From Polyangiaceae bacterium (lineage in GTDB: Bacteria > Myxococcota_A > Polyangia > Polyangiales > Polyangiaceae), in the NCBI GenBank assembly GCA_015075635.1, contig JABTUA010000002.1, forward strand, positions 186,001 through 250,000: a stretch of 64,000 nt of DNA, read 5' to 3'. The notes below the pieces were generated by a model that did not search any database, was not told where the DNA came from, and saw only the letters and a list, made by a program, of their open reading frames with translations. Position numbers and translations under genes: made by a program. Position 1 is the stretch's first letter, and every line of letters begins with the position of its first letter. Below, one piece after another: positions 45,607-54,653 of the stretch.

Positions 45607-47790
45607 TCAGGGCTTCGACCAGCCGCGGCTCACGCGGATGTCGTCGATGCTCTGGAGGCGCCCGCTGCCCGCGATCACGTAGCTCGTGGTCACCACGCTG
45701 ATCTCCCCGCCGCGGTGCCGGAGCACCTCGCACTCGGCGCTCCACGACGAGCTCTCCGGCGGTCGGGGTTTCCGCTTCGTCCTGGTCGGCTTGCGCGCGG
45801 GGCGCGCCGTCGCCTTCATGCTCACGCTGCAGGTGTCGATGATGGTCCACTGGTCGGGGTGCTGCTGGTAGGACTCGTCCAAGAGCTTGCCGATCTCCGC
45901 CAGCGTCCGCGGCTCGCCGTCGATCGCCGCGCCGTCGCTGACCAGGCCCATGAAGACGCTGCTCCGGCGCGAGTTCAGCGCGGCCTCGATCTTCTCCAGC
46001 TGTCGCGAGGTCGCGGCCACGAAGTTCTTGTTCGGGTTGTTCGTCTCGACCGCGACCGAGCGCTCGCAGCAGAGGCCGTGCCGGTCCGGTGCGTGGCTCG
46101 TGCCGCCGGCCACGGCGCGGATGCTGCACGCGCCGCCGCCGCGGACGACGAACCCGTGGGTCTGCGCGGTCAAGGTCCAGGAGGGCTCGCGCCCGATCTC
46201 GGCGTTCTCGGCGCAGGCGCGAGCCCACTGCTGCTCGGTGCACAGCGACAGGCCCGCGTCGGCGCATTGGGTCTGGGCTTCGAGCACGCCCCGCGCCGTG
46301 TCGCCGGGCAACGACTGCGCGCGGAACTCCTCGACCCACACGTTGGTGCCCGGCACCGTTCCGGCCGGGACTGACTTGGCGAACGGCGCCGCCCGCGGCG
46401 CATCGACCCGCGCGCTGGCGGACGCCGGCGGTAGCGGACCCGGCGGCGGCGGAGCCGGCGCGGCGGACGCGACCGGCGCGCTCGACACCGCGGGCTGGAC
46501 CAAAGCCGCCGGCGCCGGCCCGGCGCGTCGAGCCGAGAGATAAGCCACACCGCCCACGACGGCGCCGAGCGCGAGGCTGCCGGCGGCCACCTTGAGCACG
46601 ACTCCGCCGCTCTTGACCGGCGCGCGCGTCACGCTCGCGGGCTTGGCCTCCATCGGCACCTGGGTGCTCGACGAGAGCTGCGTCGAGGCCTCCGGCACCT
46701 TCGCTGGAGGCGCCGCCGGGTCCACGGTGGTCGGTGTGTCCGGGCGCGGCACCGAGGGCACCAGCGCGTCCACGTCCGAGCCGGTGCCCGGGGAGGGCAT
46801 GAAGGTGTCGGCGGGCAGCACCGCCGTGTGAACCGACGACATCGGTGCCCTTGGCACCCAGGAGGCCGCTTCGCACAACGCGTCCCAGAACTCCCCCATG
46901 GTGCGGAAGCGTTCGCGCGGGTCCACGGAGAGCGCGACCTTGAACACCTCTTCGACCGGCTCGCTCACCTCCACGCCGCGCGCACGCAGCGTGGGACGGT
47001 GCGCGGAATCTGCCGAGGAAACGAAGAGCTCGGCCGCGTCTTCGCCCTCGAGGGCACGCTTGCCGCTCACGAGCTCGATCAAGACCAATGCCAGCGCGAA
47101 CACGTCGGTCCAGGGTCCAGTCGCGCCAAAGCGCCGCGCGAACTGCTCGGGTGCGCCGTAGTGCGCGGTGAACGCCTGCAGCGTGCGCCCCGTGACCTCG
47201 AAGGCCCGGCTCACGCTCGCGGTCTCGGTGATGACCTTGGCGATGCCGAAATCCAGCACCTTGATCGTCTGCCGCCCGCCGATCTCGGCCAGGAACAGGT
47301 TGGCCGGCTTCACGTCGCGGTGGGCCACCCCTTGCTCGTGGGCCAGATCGAGCGCTCGCGCGACGGGGTCCAGCAGCGCCAGCGCCTCGTGCAGCGGGCG
47401 GCCGCGCATCCCCAGCTGGTGCCGCTCGTCCATGTCCCTCTCGAGCGTGCGCCCCTGGAGCCACTCGAGCACCAGATACGGCGTCCACTGGCCGTTCGGC
47501 GAGGTGGTCGCTCCGACGTCCAGGGCCTGGACGATGCCGGCGGTCATGCGAGACAGGCGATGCTGAAGCTTGCCCTCGGCCAGGAAGCTCTCGAAGAAGC
47601 GGTCCTTGTCCTCGCCCTTGAAGTCGTCGGGCACGCGCAGGCACTTGAAGGCGACCTTCTCGCCGAAGCCCAGGTGGTTGGCGCGGTAGACCACGCCGAA
47701 GCCCCCTTCGCCGACGCACTCCTCGATCAGGTACTTGCCGTCCGCGGTGGCGCCTACCCACCCGAACGGATCACCTGGAGCGCCGGCCAT
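45607..47790 (-). CDS. Transmembrane Ser/Thr protein kinase with degenerate SUMF1-like sensor part
   Basis: The 727-residue protein has an active kinase domain: VGEGGFGVVYRA, Lys49 in VAFKCL, HRDVKPANLF, DFGIAKV and GAPEQFA. A Pro/Thr-rich linker and one TM helix (VVLKVAAGSLALGAVVGGVAYLS) follow. The extracytoplasmic part contains QTQCADAGLSLCTEQQWARAC and GACSIRAV, like a truncated formylglycine-generating/SUMF1 fold. The C-terminus is a separate basic region. It should signal across the inner membrane. Confidence 0.88.
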   Translation of the reverse strand: MAGAPGDPFGWVGATADGKYLIEECVGEGGFGVVYRANHLGFGEKVAFKCLRVPDDFKGEDKDRFFESFLAEGKLQHRLSRMTAGIVQALDVGATTSPNGQWTPYLVLEWLQGRTLERDMDERHQLGMRGRPLHEALALLDPVARALDLAHEQGVAHRDVKPANLFLAEIGGRQTIKVLDFGIAKVITETASVSRAFEVTGRTLQAFTAHYGAPEQFARRFGATGPWTDVFALALVLIELVSGKRALEGEDAAELFVSSADSAHRPTLRARGVEVSEPVEEVFKVALSVDPRERFRTMGEFWDALCEAASWVPRAPMSSVHTAVLPADTFMPSPGTGSDVDALVPSVPRPDTPTTVDPAAPPAKVPEASTQLSSSTQVPMEAKPASVTRAPVKSGGVVLKVAAGSLALGAVVGGVAYLSARRAGPAPAALVQPAVSSAPVASAAPAPPPPGPLPPASASARVDAPRAAPFAKSVPAGTVPGTNVWVEEFRAQSLPGDTARGVLEAQTQCADAGLSLCTEQQWARACAENAEIGREPSWTLTAQTHGFVVRGGGACSIRAVAGGTSHAPDRHGLCCERSVAVETNNPNKNFVAATSRQLEKIEAALNSRRSSVFMGLVSDGAAIDGEPRTLAEIGKLLDESYQQHPDQWTIIDTCSVSMKATARPARKPTRTKRKPRPPESSSWSAECEVLRHRGGEISVVTTSYVIAGSGRLQSIDDIRVSRGWSKP

Positions 47791-47799
47791 TTGGCCGGG

Positions 47800-47805
47800 A
47801 GCATA
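47800..47805 (-). promoter_or_regulatory. -10 element of the Ser/Thr kinase gene
   Basis: TATGCT on the minus strand ends nine bases before ATG 47790. Confidence 0.5.
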
Positions 47806-47878
47806 GCGCCTTATGGACCAGCGGGCCCTGGAGAAATCTCCCCATCGGCTCGCGGCCGCCAAGACAGCGAAAGTCTAC

Positions 47879-48042
47879 TCAGAGCTTGGCTTCGACCGCG
47901 GCGAGGATGGTGCGCTCGGCCTCGCACGCGCGTCGCTCGATCTCCAGCGCCTCGCTCAAGAGCGGGCCGAGCGTGGCCTTGTCCGAGACGCCGCTCGCGT
48001 TGATGGTGGAGCGCGCGCAGAGCGCGCCCACGCCGGCGTCCG
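47879..48042 (-). pseudogene. Duplicated 3'-end remnant of ftcD
   Basis: This 164-base segment matches the last 191 bases of ftcD (54650-54840) with only a few substitutions and one in-frame 27-base deletion, and it keeps the stop codon. It has no start or upstream coding part, so it is a remnant. It lies on the far side of a two-gene segment from the intact ftcD, as a direct repeat. Confidence 0.88.
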
Positions 48043-48058
48043 CTCGAAAGGCGTGCAG

Positions 48059-49366
48059 TCAGGTCCCGTCGGGCAAGCCGGGCGGCTCGGCGACGTACAC
48101 GCATCCTGGCGTGGCCTTCAGCAGACGGACGTGGCTCGCGTACGAGGCCTGGTGATAAGTGAGCCAGGTCTCGCCGTTCCACTGGACGGCGGACATCTGG
48201 CGGATGTCGATGTCCCCCCACTTGGTCCCGTCGAGAAGCGCCACGGGCTTGCTCAGCTTGCCGCCCGCGAGATCTTGTCGATGAATGTTGGTCCCCGACC
48301 CCAGCAACAAGACCAACGAATCTGACAGCGGGAGCATCGCCATACTCACGATCCCGCCGCCAACGAATGGGTCCAGCAAGAGCGGTGGACCTTGCGGAGC
48401 GCCGTCCAGGTTCGTGCGCTGAACGGGGATGGCCAGCTCAGCACCTCCCGCTTTGGCCGAAAGCCACGCGCCCGTCGGGTCCGCCGCAACCGCCACGGGA
48501 GTCGTGCCACCCACGAAGACGTCTTCGATATCGACCACCTTCGCGCCGCCCTCGGTTCCGGGCAGCCGGTCACCATCGCGGAGGTGCCCGCTCAGCAAGA
48601 CCGAGTACCCACCATCGAGGACATAGCTCCGCCCGCTCTCCGCGCTGGTGGCCGTCTTGTGCCCCAGCGGGCCGTAGCCGACGTTGACGGTCTCCCCGTA
48701 GCGCGTGAACGGGAGCAGCAACTCTCCTTCGGCGCTGACCCTCGCCACGAACAGGCTGAACTGCGGCGGGATGCCGTAGGCGTGCATCGCGAACGCTTCG
48801 CCATCCCATGCGGCGTGCGTCTGCGGGCCCAAATCGTCAGCCGCGCTGGCCGCGGGCAGCACGACGCGCGCATAGGGCTCGGTCTCGTCCAAGCGGAGCA
48901 ACGCCACCTCGTTGTGCCAGACGCCAGCTTCTCGCCACTCGTATCCGATTGCGAATGTTCCGTCGGACCGCCCCGCGACTGAGTCGATGCGCCCGTCAGG
49001 ATACGTGATGCCTTCCGGGAGGAGGGGCCGAGCTTGGTGGGACACTACCCCGTCCAAGGCGATGGTCGTGACGATCGGAATCGGGCTGGTCCCTTCCAGA
49101 GAGGAGCCTTGTTTTCCGTTCGGGTAGAAGCGATCAGCGACCCACACCACGTGGAGCCCGGCGCTTGAAGCAAACAACGAGCTGGGAAGTGCGTCCGCTC
49201 CCCAGAGCCAATTTTCTGGGTCGGGCAGGATCTCGGGCGTCAACACCAGGTCGAAGCAGCTCGGCGGCGCGCCTCCGGTTCCACCATCGCCGTTACTGTC
49301 GGCCGATTCGCCGCAGCTCAGGCACGCGAGCGCGGTTGCGGTGCCGAGACACGCCCAACGTCTCAC
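48059..49366 (-). CDS. Lipoprotein, probable beta-propeller-like
   Basis: The 435-residue lipoprotein has lipobox CLSC at residues 15-18 and a short GDGGTGG linker. About 400 residues of short beta-repeats follow, with recurring WDGEAF, AADPTGAW and WNGETWLTYH-like strands that suggest a propeller. No catalytic residues are recognised. GTG 49366 overlaps the stop of the giant gene as GTGA, so the two form an operon. It lies between the ftcD repeats. Confidence 0.7.
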   Translation of the reverse strand: MRRWACLGTATALACLSCGESADSNGDGGTGGAPPSCFDLVLTPEILPDPENWLWGADALPSSLFASSAGLHVVWVADRFYPNGKQGSSLEGTSPIPIVTTIALDGVVSHQARPLLPEGITYPDGRIDSVAGRSDGTFAIGYEWREAGVWHNEVALLRLDETEPYARVVLPAASAADDLGPQTHAAWDGEAFAMHAYGIPPQFSLFVARVSAEGELLLPFTRYGETVNVGYGPLGHKTATSAESGRSYVLDGGYSVLLSGHLRDGDRLPGTEGGAKVVDIEDVFVGGTTPVAVAADPTGAWLSAKAGGAELAIPVQRTNLDGAPQGPPLLLDPFVGGGIVSMAMLPLSDSLVLLLGSGTNIHRQDLAGGKLSKPVALLDGTKWGDIDIRQMSAVQWNGETWLTYHQASYASHVRLLKATPGCVYVAEPPGLPDGT

Positions 49367-52300
49367 AGTCGCAACCCCCGCTCCCCGGCAAACTCAGCAA
49401 GCTCGAGCTCGAGTGAGAGCGCTTCTTGGAGCCGCTGGTTCGCGAGGTGAAGGGTCTTTGCTTTCAGCAGCGCAACACACGTCAGCTTCAGCGCCTTCAC
49501 CCTCACCAACTTCGTGAGCACGTGCACTTCGTCCAGGTTCGCGCCTTTCGACTGGGACAGACGGGCGAGGGACGCCAGCACGGCTTCGTCGAGCTTCAGG
49601 AGCGAGGCCACGATCTCCGCTTTGGCCGTGCCCAGATCGCCCGCGTCCAGCTGGTCTTCGGCGCGTTCTTCGGCAGCGATGGCCTGATCGACTCGGGTGT
49701 CGAGCAACCGGCGGAACCCGACCCTCGCCACCTTGCTGACGTTCCCGGCGAGGTCGCGCACCTGGACGTGGATCTCTCCTGCCGGGACGTCTGGTAGGCG
49801 GAGGTCCAATTGGGCTACGACCGATTGCCACGCCACGCTCTCGATGGGTGCGCCGGCAAACGAGTAGCGCAGCTCGACCACGCCGGAGACCACGGTTCCG
49901 AGCTCGACGGTCGGGTGGACGTGGGTGGGCAAGCTGGGATCCTCGAACTCGAGCTCCAAGCTCACGTCGCGGCTCCTAGACACCACCAAGCCACTGGTGA
50001 CACGCACGACTGGCGGGACGGGATCGACGTTGGGCGTCGCGCACTCGACGTCCGACCAGCCGCTGATCACGGGACCGCGCTCGGCGCGCATCCGATGGCA
50101 CACGCGCTGGCCGTTCGGTGCCGGGACGACCAAGAAAGGCGATTCGCCATCTCGAGCGCCGAGGACCGGAACGAAGGGCCCTTGCTCGTCCCCGGCACGC
50201 TCAACGACGAGGACGGTCTCCGCGGCGCCCATACCCGCGGGAAGGAACACCACCCCGTTCCCTGCTCGTGGGTCAATGACCGGCGAGTCTATCGCGTCGT
50301 CGGACGGATCGCGCGGATCTCTCCCCCCGGCGACCTCGGAGCCGTCCGCTTCACCGCCTCCATCGGTGTCGCTCAGGAGCGGGTTCGTTGCGGCCTGGAA
50401 CTCGCCGGCCGCGGTCAGGCCATCCCGGTCCACGTCCGAGTCCGCTTCCACCGCTGGCCCGTAGCGGAGCTGCCAGCGATCCGGGAGGCCGTCGGCGTCG
50501 AGATCCGGCAGCGGCGCCAGCACGAACGCCTGCTGCCTCTCCCGAACGACTCGCGCGTCGCCCGGCTCTACGGCGCAGGTGGCGAAGAGCCGAACTGCGT
50601 ACATGCCCGGGAGGCTGGTCTGGTGGAACGGCACTCCGAAGATGCCATCTCCGACACGGCCATCTTCGTGCTTGCCGTCGTCGTGGAGGCGCAGCGCGAT
50701 ACGCGTCACTTCGTCGGGGAGGGTCACCGTCGCATCGACGACACAGCGAGTGAGCGGCGATTGGTCGATGACCACGGCGCGCAGCGCCACGTCGGAGCCC
50801 ACCCATGCGGTGAGCTCACCGGCTCCGAGCGTCTGACCGAGGGGAAGAACGTCTCCCACGTCCACGGTCGCAAACATCTGCGCCTCGGCGTCGAGGCTGG
50901 CTTCGACCAGCACGTTCGCCTCCGACGTCTCCGCCCCCGGCCGAGTGAAGGCCATCCACGGCCCCGCTTCCGGATCCGGGATGCGGTAGGTCGCCGTGGA
51001 CTCGGCCGAATTCACCAGCAGCGGGAGGTACTCGTTGCCGGACGGCGCGACGAGCTTGCCCTTGGCGACCTCGGCTTCCGTCGAGACCACGGTGACCCGC
51101 AGCTCGTGCGCGCCCGCGTCGACGGGAAAAACGACCGGAGCCGCCCCTCCAACTGCACGCCGTCCGACGACCCTCTCGAAACGGGAACTGGTTCCGTAGG
51201 CGGAGAGCATCGCGTCGGACACATCGAGGGTCGCCAGTGCCAGCGACGCTGGTGGATTCGGCGCGTACACCAGGGTACCGTTGGTGAGCCGCGCCAGGTG
51301 ATCGAGCTCAGAGAGGTCAGCGTCCTGTCCGAAGGCGATGCTCGAAACGACGGGGAGCCGGAGGCCGGGCACTCCGCCGCGCGGCTTCCTGCCCAGGGGG
51401 AGACTCGGCCACGGACCGTTGCCGTCGCCCGTGGGTGGTTCGGCTGCGAGGTAGTATGCAGCTGGATCGGCGGCAGCGGAGTTCTTGCCGTCAGACAGCA
51501 CGACGATCAGGTGGCGGTCCGCAGTCAGCGTCGCGGGCGGGTCGTAGCGGACCGCCAACAAGGACTGTGCCTCGAGCAGCCCGTCGCCGATGCTGGTCGC
51601 GCCAAACGCGGAGACCTTCCCGATCTCCGACTTGATCGCGGTCACGTTGCCCACCCCGACGAACTCCATGCCACTCGGCCCGATCGGCAGCGTGGTGGCG
51701 TCATTTCCGTACGTGACGACGCCCGCGGAAGTGGTCGGGAATCCGCTCGCGGGGGCGAAGGAGTCGACCAGAACCTGCGCAGCGACCTTGGCCGCTTCGA
51801 GTCGATCGCCGAGCATGCTGCCGCTCCGGTCGAGGGCCAACACGACGGCCTCCGACCCGAGCCCGGTCTTGATCGCTCCGGGCGCCGACGCCGTCGTGCC
51901 GTTGATGGAGACTTGGAGGTCCAGCTCGCTCGCGACTGCCGGGTAGAACGCCGCCGGCAGCGACGTGACCATCAGCAGATTACCGCCCGTCAGCGGAAAC
52001 GGATAGAAGTCGATCCACGGCTCGAGCTTGCAGCCGGTCGTTCCAGCCGCCGCGCAGTTCGGCACCCTGACGTCGTACGCATCGGGCGACACGTTCTGCA
52101 GCGGGATGGGGTGGTTCTCGGCGTCGCGGTAGCTCAGCTTCACCAGGAACTTCTTGCGCGCGAACTTGTTGCCCGCGAACGCCGGAGTCGCCTGAACGGG
52201 ATCGACGATGGCGAGCTGCTCCGAGACCGGGCCGAACGACCAGGTGAAATTCGACGCACCTGCGCCGCCGCTGACCACCGCGACGACTTCCTCCGTGCTC

Positions 52301-54414
52301 GCCCCGATCGGCACCGGGACGCCGAAGAAGAGCGAGCCGGTCGAGAGCTGCACCCCCGGGCACTCGCCGTCCGAGCCGAGCTGACAAACCGGCTTGGGGA
52401 CGAGCTGGGTGGACGACTGGCGGTCGATTCGAAACACCCGGATGCGAGGCCCGTTGGACTTCGGGAGCACTTCCGCGCGGAAGTAGAGCTTCTTGCCGAC
52501 CCAACCTGGCGCAGGTCGCACCGACAAGAACGCGGCACCGCGCGCGCCGACGCCGGCCGGCTGAACGCTCGAGACGCCGGCACCCGCCGGGAGCTCCTTC
52601 TTCGTCGGCCCGGGCTGCCAGGTGTCGATGATTCGGAACGCTCGTGGCAAATTGTCGCAGGGGTCGTTGAGGGCAACGTCGCACGTGTTGTTCGTGAGCT
52701 GCGGACCGATCGTGAACGGCTTACCGTCCGAGAGCGGGATGGCGCTGTGGTACCCGTAGCCGTGCGTCCACTCGAAGCGCCAGCGCGGGTCGGTGTCCGT
52801 GTACTCCTTGAGCACCAAGGCGGTATGAAAGTCGAACATGGCGTCGCTGAGGCTCCGGCCCAGGCGACTGGTGAGAACCTTGTTGATGGCCGTGGGTGTC
52901 GAAAGCGTGGCGGAGGCCGGCTCCGCGAAACCGAGGAACATCTGGCCGACAAGGTCCATCCCCTCGTCAGATGGCCGCTGCGAAAGCACGTCATCCAGTC
53001 GCGGGAGACCAGATTGGAGTCCGGATGGGTGCGGGTTCGACTTGAGCGGATAGGAGAACTGCTCCTGCAGGTACCGCCAGAACAGCGCCGACTCGTACTC
53101 GCGTTTCAGCATGTCCAGCGCGGGGATCGTGAACAGCTCGTCGCTGGTGTAAGGCCCCCGGGATTTCGGCTTCGTCTCCAACTTCCCCGCCGAGACACAA
53201 GTACGGCGGACGTCCGTCGCTGGGTAGCCACTCGCGCCGGGGAAGCCGGCGAGGCAGAGGTTGTGCTCGACGGACGAGGTGAGCCCCTCGCTGATGAAGC
53301 CGTTGATGTGGACGTTGCTGGTCGGGACCTCTCGCCCCCACGCGACCTGCAGGGCGTGGAAGTACTCGTGGGTGCTGAGGTCCAGCGCGTCGATCGCCGC
53401 TCCCGGGAGGGACTGGTGCGGCAAGAGCCCCGGCTGGATGTTGCGGATGGCATCGACGTTGATGCGGAGCGCGCCCCAATCGAACTGTCCACCCGCCGGG
53501 TTCGGTCCGAGCAGCAATCGGGTGGGCAACGCCACGCCGGCAGCGTCGCGGCCGTTGAACCAGGCGGCCTTGGCGTCCGTTTCCGAAGGATTGCCCAGGT
53601 TCGGCGGCGCCAACCCGCTCTGGATGCGATCCCGCTGTGCGACGTCGATCGTTCCGAACGCCTGCCTGACGTAGTCAGCTATCTCCGGCGACAAGCACGC
53701 GTTGCGCTGCGGAACGTGTCCCAGGAGCCCACCCCTCCAATCGAGCTTCGACCCCTCCGTGCACGCGTGGAGAGAAGGCAGAGTCGTCGGGTTCACGCCG
53801 AACACGTGAAACCTGCCGCCCGGTGGGTCGGCGGCAAGCTGCCTCCAGCTCGCGCACACTCCGTGCGCTCCGATGTCGCCAAGTACGGTGCTACCGCCGT
53901 TCACTCTCACCATCAGATGAGTCTCCGCCTCAGCCGGGCTCGCCCAGTCGATGGGGATCAGACGAGGGGGCTGTGGACCTGCAAGCGTGAAGCCCTGAGC
54001 AACGGTGTTCGCGTCGATGCTCGTCCCCGGCACGTTCTTGTCGTAGACGAGCCAAGGCACCGCACCCGGACATTCGACCTCATTGATGGACTTGACGCGG
54101 CAGATCTCGATTCGGTCGGTCGCCGCGATTTCCGTGGCCTTGTTCGCGGTCGAGCCGACGTAGTACGCGAGGACTACCCTGAGCTTGCGCGCGCTCGGGC
54201 TGTTCGCCGTGCCGGTGCCCTTGTACCCCTTGAGCAACTGAGGGCAGTTGCTGGGACTCTGGCCGTCGCAGCCGTGGCCGAGATCAGGCGCGCAGTAACT
54301 CAGCGCGACGTTGACCTGCCCGAGAGCGCGAGAAGGCGCGAGCGCCACCATCAGAGAGATGACGGCGGCGAGGACCCATCGGCCATTCTGCGGCTCTGCG
54401 GCTCTGCGGCTCAT
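49363..54414 (-). CDS. Giant secreted protein with HEXXH metallopeptidase motif and VWA domain
   Basis: The 1683-residue protein has a signal peptide (AAVISLMVALAPSRALGQ). A gluzincin-like site HEYFH lies at 349-353 with a possible third ligand Glu376 in ISEGL. A von Willebrand A domain has MIDAS residues DRSGS (862-866), a distal Thr in GATSIGDG and Asp in LSDGKN. Calcium-loop sequence resembling thrombospondin type 3 follows (DLDADGLPDRWQ, DSDVDRDGLTAAGEFQ). Ig-like and coiled C-terminal parts end the chain. It should be surface or secreted. A GGAGGGAG site precedes ATG 54414. It heads an operon with the lipoprotein. Confidence 0.75.
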   Translation of the reverse strand: MSRRAAEPQNGRWVLAAVISLMVALAPSRALGQVNVALSYCAPDLGHGCDGQSPSNCPQLLKGYKGTGTANSPSARKLRVVLAYYVGSTANKATEIAATDRIEICRVKSINEVECPGAVPWLVYDKNVPGTSIDANTVAQGFTLAGPQPPRLIPIDWASPAEAETHLMVRVNGGSTVLGDIGAHGVCASWRQLAADPPGGRFHVFGVNPTTLPSLHACTEGSKLDWRGGLLGHVPQRNACLSPEIADYVRQAFGTIDVAQRDRIQSGLAPPNLGNPSETDAKAAWFNGRDAAGVALPTRLLLGPNPAGGQFDWGALRINVDAIRNIQPGLLPHQSLPGAAIDALDLSTHEYFHALQVAWGREVPTSNVHINGFISEGLTSSVEHNLCLAGFPGASGYPATDVRRTCVSAGKLETKPKSRGPYTSDELFTIPALDMLKREYESALFWRYLQEQFSYPLKSNPHPSGLQSGLPRLDDVLSQRPSDEGMDLVGQMFLGFAEPASATLSTPTAINKVLTSRLGRSLSDAMFDFHTALVLKEYTDTDPRWRFEWTHGYGYHSAIPLSDGKPFTIGPQLTNNTCDVALNDPCDNLPRAFRIIDTWQPGPTKKELPAGAGVSSVQPAGVGARGAAFLSVRPAPGWVGKKLYFRAEVLPKSNGPRIRVFRIDRQSSTQLVPKPVCQLGSDGECPGVQLSTGSLFFGVPVPIGASTEEVVAVVSGGAGASNFTWSFGPVSEQLAIVDPVQATPAFAGNKFARKKFLVKLSYRDAENHPIPLQNVSPDAYDVRVPNCAAAGTTGCKLEPWIDFYPFPLTGGNLLMVTSLPAAFYPAVASELDLQVSINGTTASAPGAIKTGLGSEAVVLALDRSGSMLGDRLEAAKVAAQVLVDSFAPASGFPTTSAGVVTYGNDATTLPIGPSGMEFVGVGNVTAIKSEIGKVSAFGATSIGDGLLEAQSLLAVRYDPPATLTADRHLIVVLSDGKNSAAADPAAYYLAAEPPTGDGNGPWPSLPLGRKPRGGVPGLRLPVVSSIAFGQDADLSELDHLARLTNGTLVYAPNPPASLALATLDVSDAMLSAYGTSSRFERVVGRRAVGGAAPVVFPVDAGAHELRVTVVSTEAEVAKGKLVAPSGNEYLPLLVNSAESTATYRIPDPEAGPWMAFTRPGAETSEANVLVEASLDAEAQMFATVDVGDVLPLGQTLGAGELTAWVGSDVALRAVVIDQSPLTRCVVDATVTLPDEVTRIALRLHDDGKHEDGRVGDGIFGVPFHQTSLPGMYAVRLFATCAVEPGDARVVRERQQAFVLAPLPDLDADGLPDRWQLRYGPAVEADSDVDRDGLTAAGEFQAATNPLLSDTDGGGEADGSEVAGGRDPRDPSDDAIDSPVIDPRAGNGVVFLPAGMGAAETVLVVERAGDEQGPFVPVLGARDGESPFLVVPAPNGQRVCHRMRAERGPVISGWSDVECATPNVDPVPPVVRVTSGLVVSRSRDVSLELEFEDPSLPTHVHPTVELGTVVSGVVELRYSFAGAPIESVAWQSVVAQLDLRLPDVPAGEIHVQVRDLAGNVSKVARVGFRRLLDTRVDQAIAAEERAEDQLDAGDLGTAKAEIVASLLKLDEAVLASLARLSQSKGANLDEVHVLTKLVRVKALKLTCVALLKAKTLHLANQRLQEALSLELELAEFAGERGLRL
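54388..54411. repeat. Three perfect 8-bp repeats next to the start codon of the giant gene
   Basis: CTGCGGCT occurs three times in a row on the plus strand, covering codons 2-9 of the giant gene on the minus strand. Loss or gain of one unit would shift the frame. Confidence 0.85.
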
Positions 54415-54613
54415 GCATGGCTCCCTCCAACGGAAGCGCAAACGCGCCCCCATCGTTGTCGATTCTTCACGAAGTTCCCCCGTGGTCAATGTAAGTGTTT
54501 CGCGCATCACCGCGGTCGCCTGGGAAGACTGTTCGCATCGGGTTCAGCCCCCCCGCCGCCCCAAGAAGTGAATTCGTTGGGGCCCACTCCACGCGGGCGC
54601 GCCTCTGTCGCTC

Positions 54614-54653
54614 CTGAAGAGCTGTCCAGGGTGAATTCTGGACAGCTCTTCAG
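54614..54653. other. Perfect 16-bp inverted repeat at the ftcD stop codon
   Basis: CTGAAGAGCTGTCCAG and its exact complement flank an eight-base loop, and the right arm contains the ftcD stop. No T-run follows in the ftcD direction. It could be a terminator or a recombination/junction scar, as the other ftcD copy lacks it. Confidence 0.6.
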
